A DNA stretch of 64,000 bases from Primulina eburnea (lineage: Eukaryota; Streptophyta; Magnoliopsida; Lamiales; Gesneriaceae), in NCBI RefSeq assembly GCF_022965805.1, contig NC_133104.1, forward strand, positions 43,134,682 to 43,198,681. Direction: 5' to 3'. Positions 57,801 to 64,000 of this stretch are shown piece by piece. The stretch's first letter is position 1. Each line of letters starts with the position of its first letter. The notes beneath the pieces are model-generated. The model made no database searches and was not told the DNA's origin. It was given only the letters and a program-made list of their open reading frames with translations. The position numbers were made by a program, and so were the translations under genes.

Positions 57801-59506
57801 GTCCCCAGATCAAAAAGGCCTCGACCAAGTACCTTGCCTTCATCTCCAGACTCTTCTGTTCTTACCAGGGAAGGTGTGTTTCTCAATTTAATCTATCCAA
57901 AGTCGTTTTTCTATGATTGTAGTTTTATATATCTAATTTCAAGCCGAATCATGATTAATTGCCTATAACGTAATCTAGGTGCTCCTAAGATGGCACTAGA
58001 CCCGACACCTTCCAGTGGGATTCCAAAGGTCTCGAAAGGACAAGAACTATCGACCTTGAGAGGCACTTTCTTGGAGGGAGACGATTCAAACATGTCTGAG
58101 AAGCGACTGTTATGTGCTCCACCAGTAGAAGATGAGCAAATTGACTGTGTGTCTACTTCAAGAAGATATGAATCAGATAACTGGTTATCTTCAGGAAGGA
58201 CGGAGAAATCATTCACAGATCTCTTGTCAGGGTTGGGATCACAGATTGATTCAACCCGCAATTTCTGTATGTTTTCTGATGAATCAAATTTGAAACGGCA
58301 AACACGAGAGCAAGAGGCAAAGTTTGGTTTACTTGGGAACACTTGGTCTATGGTTCCTTCTGACAGGCCACTTGATGCGATGAATTCTGGTTCAAAAACT
58401 CATGTTCAAAGTTGCCATACGACTTATCAACCACATTCGGAAGCCAGGTACAGTACTTTAAGAGAATTTTCTACGACATCTTGTCCTACTAGTTACAATC
58501 AGAAAACAAATTGGTTGATGCCTCCACCAACCTCACCTTACGTCCAAATCTTGCCCGAACAACCACAAAACCTAACAGCGCAGTCCATATGCAAACAAAT
58601 GCCCGAGTCTCTGAAATCTAACGAAGGGAATTGCAAGCTCTTTGGTATTCAACTTATTAGCAACTATGTACCATCGAAGCCAGCATTGCTGGATACAGGG
58701 ATGGAGCCTTCAGGCCGTACACAGCAAGGCATAAACTCCTATTATTCCTCTACGACTGAACCTGATCAAAGGTGTGATAAGTCGAAGGGCTCAAAACCGA
58801 ACTTTTCAGCTGCTGTTTGTGAATCAGAGAAACAATTTCAAAGCTTCCATCCTGCAGCTAGAGAGAGGGAAGGCAAAGTTAGTACTGTTTCAACAAGAAG
58901 TTGCACCAAGGTTCTATCTGGGATATTGACATTTTCCCTCTACAGACAATAGTTATTCATCTTTATATATATGAATATATTTTAAATGTCTCGATTTCAG
59001 GTTCATAAGCAGGGAATGGCCCTTGGAAGGTCTATAGAACTTGCGAAGTTCCACAATTACGATGAATTGATTGCTGAATTGGATAATCTCTTCGTATTCA
59101 ATGGCGAACTCAGGGCTCGTAGCAAGAATTGGCTTCTTGTTTATACAGATGATGAGGATGATATGATGCTTGTTGGAGATGATCCTTGGGAGTAAGATAT
59201 ATATTTCCCTCTTTTCTAAACACTTTTATCCATAGTTTTCAGTTTATCTTTTACACTGTTTCCGTATTTAGTGCATCTAATATTTTGCTGCATGCTCATT
59301 AGTAGTGTTTTCTTGTCGAAACCAGAGAATTTTGTGACATGGCTCGTAAGATATTAATCCTTACAAAAGAGGAGGTGCTTCGTATGAATCCTAGAAGTTT
59401 TGGCTCTAATGGAGAGGAAACCTCCTCAGTTGCAGAGGGATTAGATTCAAAAGAAGCGAAAAAATTGCAGACGACTTCATCATCAAACATGGCTCCTGCT
59501 ACTTAG
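54847..59506 (+). CDS. ARF2: AUXIN RESPONSE FACTOR 2 (class B, repressor)
   Basis: Fourteen exons give 845 residues; Arabidopsis ARF2 has 859. They are 54847-54946, 55051-55166, 55473-55568, 55693-55749, 55906-56061, 56156-56240, 56856-56946, 57027-57191, 57290-57409, 57491-57566, 57702-57873, 57979-58910, 59001-59191 and 59326-59506. The B3 DNA-binding domain (about 144-248) includes [20 protein letters not shown] and [20 protein letters not shown]. The ARF ancillary domain follows ([23 protein letters not shown]). Exon 12 encodes a glutamine-poor middle region with the TOPLESS-type repression motif KLFGIQL. The C-terminal PB1 domain (about 723-805) has [14 protein letters not shown] and [17 protein letters not shown]2 represses auxin-responsive genes and limits organ size. 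Intron 7 starts with GC, and the tasiARF site at 58026-58046 is degenerate. Confidence 0.95.
55762..55829 (+). repeat. 26-bp tandem repeat in ARF2 intron 4
   Basis: The unit starting TTTGTGCTATTTATATGAGC occurs twice in full (55762-55787 and 55788-55813) and once in part (55814-55829). Confidence 0.9.
56662..56707 (+). repeat. Poly-G/GA purine tract in ARF2 intron 6
   Basis: A GA run leads into about twenty consecutive G bases, then TGGGAGGAGAAG. The tract is on the transcript strand and could form a G-quadruplex. It is also prone to assembly errors. Confidence 0.9.
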
Positions 59507-60680
59507 ACCTTGTTTGCTCGGCATTTCCCACCTTATTTTAGAAATTTCGAGAATTCAACCTATATGCACACGAGACTTTTTTGCTGTTCTGTCCCCATGT
59601 TCGTGTAAAATAAGAGGATCAGAATAGGATGCAGTGTGCTTATGATCTTGGTTGATGTAGTGTGTTAGAAGTGGGTTAGTATTGTACACGTTTTGATAAT
59701 TATAAGTGGAAAATGGATTTGTGATTCAACGGGGTTACTAGGTTTTTGTACATGGTGGAGCGTACCAAATTGTATTCGGGTTGGAAGAACTTTTAGAGTT
59801 TAGACTAACAAGATATCAGCTCCTTGTAACTTTTAAGCATCAATCCAAGTATCAGGAGTCTGTGGGCGATGGATTTCTTTAGGTTCAGTTGAGTTGACGA
59901 GATTGGATAAATAAATAATATTGTAATTGTTAAAATATTTGAATAGATGTGAAATAATATTTAATAAATTATAGTTTTTTTATTTTAATTGATTAAATTT
60001 GGTATAAAATTTTATTGTTTTTAATAATTAATGAATTTAAATAAAAAATATAAAAGATAATATTGTAGTTTTAATTTAATGATTTGATTAATATGAGATA
60101 AATAATTACAAAACAAAATTGAAGCCAAGCATTTGACGAGGTTCGATTAACGATGAATCAAGCGAAGTAAAAGAAAAGGGGGTATAAAAAATAATTTGAT
60201 GAAGTTCAGAATATTTGATACGAAGTAATTAAAAGAATATTTGTATGAAGTAATTAACGAATACAAGTAGATTAGTAATAGAAAAAGAAAAATAAAACAA
60301 AAAATATATACAAATATATATAGTTTTATATTAGAAAATACAGATGCATACACAATTCATGATTTCTAATCGTATGTAGAACTAAAAGAAATACTATTTT
60401 CATACACAAATTACTTACAAGATTTGACCAGTAAATACAGCTTCACACGTAACTATTCTATTTACACCAGCATAACTAAACTTGGGGTTGACGACGCATA
60501 AATGTCTTTCCCTGGCTTCTTGTTATTCATGAATGTTCCATCCATCTGTTGCTCAAACTTCCTGGAGAAATTAAAGCATAACAATAGATTCCGCCAAATT
60601 GACCTATGTAAAACTCAATTCAAACACACTCTCGATAAAAACTATAGAGCACTTCACGAGCCAAGAAAAGCTCAGGCCAT
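59507..60680. other. Intergenic, convergent 3' ends of ARF2 and PHS1
   Basis: About 1.2 kb of AT-rich DNA that includes both 3' UTRs. I see no gene, hairpin or transposon end. Confidence 0.6.
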
Positions 60681-63600
60681 CTATTCATCGATCATGGAAT
60701 GAGATTGTCTCTGAGTCGGGCTGACACTTCCTCCTCGACTTATTTTGAGTGCATCCAAAGCCTTCCGTATCTCCATAGTCATAGCACTGTCCACACTGCC
60801 AGATGATAGTTTCTTGTGAGCTTTCTGTAAATGAAGCTTCAAAGAACTGCTGCTTAAGCCAGCAATCTTTCCACAGATGGGGCAAACCTTCATTGTTGGT
60901 CTGCGTTGTTGCCATTCCATAGAAACTCTGCCGTACAACTTTCGATCCAGGTTTAAAAGAATCCTCGCAAAGCCATCATTAGGTTGGGCTCTACGATGAA
61001 CTCTTTTCAGTGCATTCCATGCTTCCAATAGAGAGAAGTTTCTGCATTGGGAAAAAAAACCTTGATGGGCTAAATCTTTTTCTAAAGCGACAACTGAATG
61101 TTTCACGTATCTTCCCACGCAATACTCAATATCTGCAGAAATGTTAACAAATGCCATAAAGTTGCATTTTATCAAACATGTATTCCCCTCGAAAAAGAAT
61201 TGCCAATTGGCAATTTCTTTAGTTGGCAAGACAATAACTTATTTTTATTCTTAGGATGATTTTGTTCTTTGTTCATCTACTCTCTTTTTGTCTGCATGTC
61301 AATTTGTCATATTTTGCAACTCATTATGTCGTCAACGGACCCTATTAATGCAAGCCCGACCAGCACAGGCCGAATACGAGGGGCTCATTAGGGTCGTGAG
61401 AGGGGAAAAAGAATAAAAGGGGGATGTGCTTATTGGCAGGGTATCCAGAATGAGGTTAATTCAGATCTTCATTGTCAATTGTTTTACTTAATTCCTTTGC
61501 TAGGGTTCTTTCCATATTCTATTTTTCTCTTACGATAACAAATATAATCAATTCCTGTTCCACGTGGATATCATATAGATGTGAAACGTCAAGAAATCAT
61601 CCATCACTTACTTCCGGAGCATTAAATAAGCCAGAACTAGAGTTGCACTTCTACTCTTTCCTTCAAAGCAGTGAACCAGAACCTTCCCACGAATTTGTTC
61701 AACACTGTCAATGAAATCATGAGCTTCTTGAAAGATATTACTGATATTTGCGTCTTCATTATCATATATCTGTTCAGGAGATGACGTTATAATTAATAGG
61801 TCTAAAAAAATTATGAAGCATGGGGTGAAGGAAGCTTTGAAGATGAAGAGAAACAGAAGGGTCTGCATCACATACAGAAAAATTTTGGTATTCAAATAAC
61901 TCAGGAAACTGAGAATCTGACTGTCCAATTTCATTGGAGCACAGGCACAAAATGTGGGTAATCCCTAAATGCTGCAGAGTGTATACGGATCGAGCAGCTA
62001 GTGCACCGCCAATGAACAGACCAGCGGAGATTTCTGATGGTTTTTCAGTATTTGCTGCATCAGATATCAACCCTATTCTCTCGAGAATGTGTTCAAGCCT
62101 CACCTGAATTTTGAGGATTCAAATAAAAAGGAGCTTCTTATTTCCAAGATATCAAAAACTACCAAAATAGCGTCAAAATTGCGCGTCACAAGACGATTTT
62201 ACCTTCAACTCATAAGCATCCACCACACCATGGCTATCACTACCTTCAAAAAATCCAGTGATGAAATTGTTTTCCTGGCAAAGTTTAATTGCATCGTTTT
62301 TAAGCATATCGTTCCATTTTTCCAATTCTTTATTTAATTCTGCATCCACCTGAAAAAGGAACAACCTGTATATCAAAATTCCTTCAAATATCTTACCACA
62401 GAATATTTCTCGGACAATGGATCATTCCTAAAATTATATCCACTTTTACCTATTATTATAATTTAAATTTTTTTTGAAACATTTACCCAAAATTTGCTTA
62501 ACTAGAAAAAGAATTCAAAACATTACATGACCAAAAAAGCATGATAGGATACCGTTTATTTCAGACCAACATACAACTCTTAAACTGTGTCACAAACCTT
62601 TGCAAATCGGTAAAAGTCGCGAATCTTTGACGTTAATCTCAAGCTACCCAATGGTTCACCACTTCCTTTACTAAATTTCCCATGTGAACTATCACGTGGT
62701 ATTGGAGAATATTCAGAACTTTCTTTAAATCCAGAAGATGGTGGCCTGGGAGGCGTTCGCTGTGATTCTAAATCATTCAAATTCGAATTGTCATCAACAA
62801 GAACACTATCCGTGCCTGGGGAAGGACAATGGACCTCCATCTCTTTAGCAAGTGACGGGGATTCAGGAACCACCAAATCCTCTTTGTCAAGGTCTCCAGA
62901 AGATTTGTCAATGATATTGAGAAAAGCACGTAACAAACTATCTAGTTTCTGGTTAAGTGTGAGAAGAAACATGTGAAATCCCTGCAAGTCCCTGAGTGCT
63001 GCTCGAAACCCATTTCTGAATTCAACCACAACTGAACTTATTTCATTTCTGTGTAAATCAGTCTCGGTATCGGTATGAAGTGGTAAAGATTCTAGTTTTC
63101 CTCCAGTTATTTCACGCAACAAGTCTGACGCATACTCGGGGCAGTTTATGAGTAGCTCAACGAGCTTCGGGTAATTTGCTTGGTCATTTGCAAGTTTCCC
63201 TGCTGGCGGCCTCCGAGGAACTCCAGAGTCGATTGCCACAATATGCAAATCAGAACCAGATGACTCATTCAAAGCGAGACTCGCTACACTCATAGTACCA
63301 GATTTTGGAGATTCGGTTATGTCGGAAACATCAGAAGACTGTGATACCAATCCTGGATGAGGAGGGCTAAATCTACAGTCAACAGAAGTTGCTCTTCTTT
63401 CTTTTTGAAGTGCCCGAATCACTTTGGGTCTATATTTCTTGATTGCAGAATTGAAAACCACCTCCAGAGCATCGTTGTTTACTCTAACTACTTTTTCAGA
63501 CAAGAGTAAATTGGCAAAGTTCCCACGCCACCTGAGATGGCGACAAGGCAGACGATCCTCATTTCTTATAACAAGGTCCAACATCAAAATTCTTCCCAGG

Positions 63601-64000
63601 GCTGCGGAAGTCTTTTCTGCAGCTTCAAGTGACTCAAATGCATTTGAACATTCCAACAGAGGAGATCCATGCACATAACTACAAATGTCAAGTTTACGTA
63701 AAACATTAATCATGCATGCTTTTGATAATAAGCCTGCAGAATCTTGCCATATCCTGGATTAATTACAAGTGCATAGCTAACTATTAGCTTGAAAGTTTGT
63801 TTCTAACTTTTAAATGGGCCTTAGGCCCTATCTTACGGGGTGTTGCAATTTTTGACAATGATAATCACACATGCGAGAAATTCGAAAGACTTGCAGAAGT
63901 AGGTGCATAAAAAACGGGTCGACTCAATTAGGCTGTGAAGATCCAATCACAATTGAATATAAATTCAGCAATTTGTTACCTTGCTGTCTATTACGCTCTT
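60681..64000 (-). CDS. PHS1: PHS1-type MAP kinase phosphatase (5' part outside window)
   Basis: Six exon segments on the minus strand are seen: 64000-63980 (partial), 63733-62598, 62349-62203, 62103-61876, 61769-61612 and 61041-60681. The N-terminal region resembles the actin-fragmin kinase-like domain of PHS1 ([37 protein letters not shown]). The C-terminal dual-specificity phosphatase domain contains the active site [14 protein letters not shown], the HCx5R motif. The tail holds [20 protein letters not shown] and a nuclear-export-like helix before the TAG stop. In Arabidopsis PHS1 controls cortical microtubules, acting partly through its tubulin kinase-like domain under osmotic stress, and affects ABA responses. 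All joins keep frame. The start codon and first exons lie beyond position 64000. Confidence 0.93.

Noticed and set aside
57911..58342. Minus-strand 143-codon frame inside ARF2
   Set aside because: It is the antisense of ARF2 exon 12, whose sense frame carries ARF2-specific sequence.

Overview
This window is nuclear DNA from a flowering plant, a dicot by the closeness of its proteins to Arabidopsis families. The genes have many short GT-AG introns, the intergenic DNA is AT-rich, and small DNA transposons are scattered throughout. One short element with GTGAGAC-type terminal palindromes recurs about nine times. I associate it with asterids, perhaps Lamiales, but that placement is a guess. There are no operons. 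All gene models below were built by joining exons by eye at splice signals and checking that reading frame and conserved protein sequence continue across every junction.

Layout. 1-10 kb: a CER3/WAX2-like wax gene (+), then an ABCI17/STAR1-type ABC ATPase (-) and a bona fide 4-coumarate:CoA ligase (-). 12-14 kb: an inositol polyphosphate kinase IPK2 (-) whose last codons are interrupted by a complete 919-bp hAT element with a perfect 8-bp target duplication. 15-18 kb: tRNA-Ser(AGA) (-) and a frameshifted SURNod19-like secreted protein gene (-). 20.9-24.3 kb: the plastid envelope gene CRL (+). 25-28 kb: the xylan xylosyltransferase IRX10L (-). 30.5-35.1 kb: a DYW-class PPR gene (-) with an in-frame stop, head to head with PAM16 (+). 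36.6-44.7 kb: the copine BONZAI1 (-, 16 exons). 44.7-54.8 kb: a gene-poor stretch with several MITEs. 54.8-59.5 kb: the repressor AUXIN RESPONSE FACTOR 2 (+). 60.7-64 kb: the PHS1 phosphatase (-), whose 5' part runs off the window.

The genes are unrelated single-copy loci rather than a pathway cluster. CER3, 4CL and IRX10L all concern the cell surface or wall, but nothing in the sequence suggests co-regulation. The most notable points are the hAT insertion that rewrites the IPK2 C-terminus, two otherwise intact genes each broken by one lesion (PPR and SURNod19), two GC-AG introns, a degenerate tasiARF site in ARF2, a 324-bp PPR/PAM16 shared promoter, and a GCGACGGTTT-type array found inside two different transposon classes. 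I found no wholly new biological system here.
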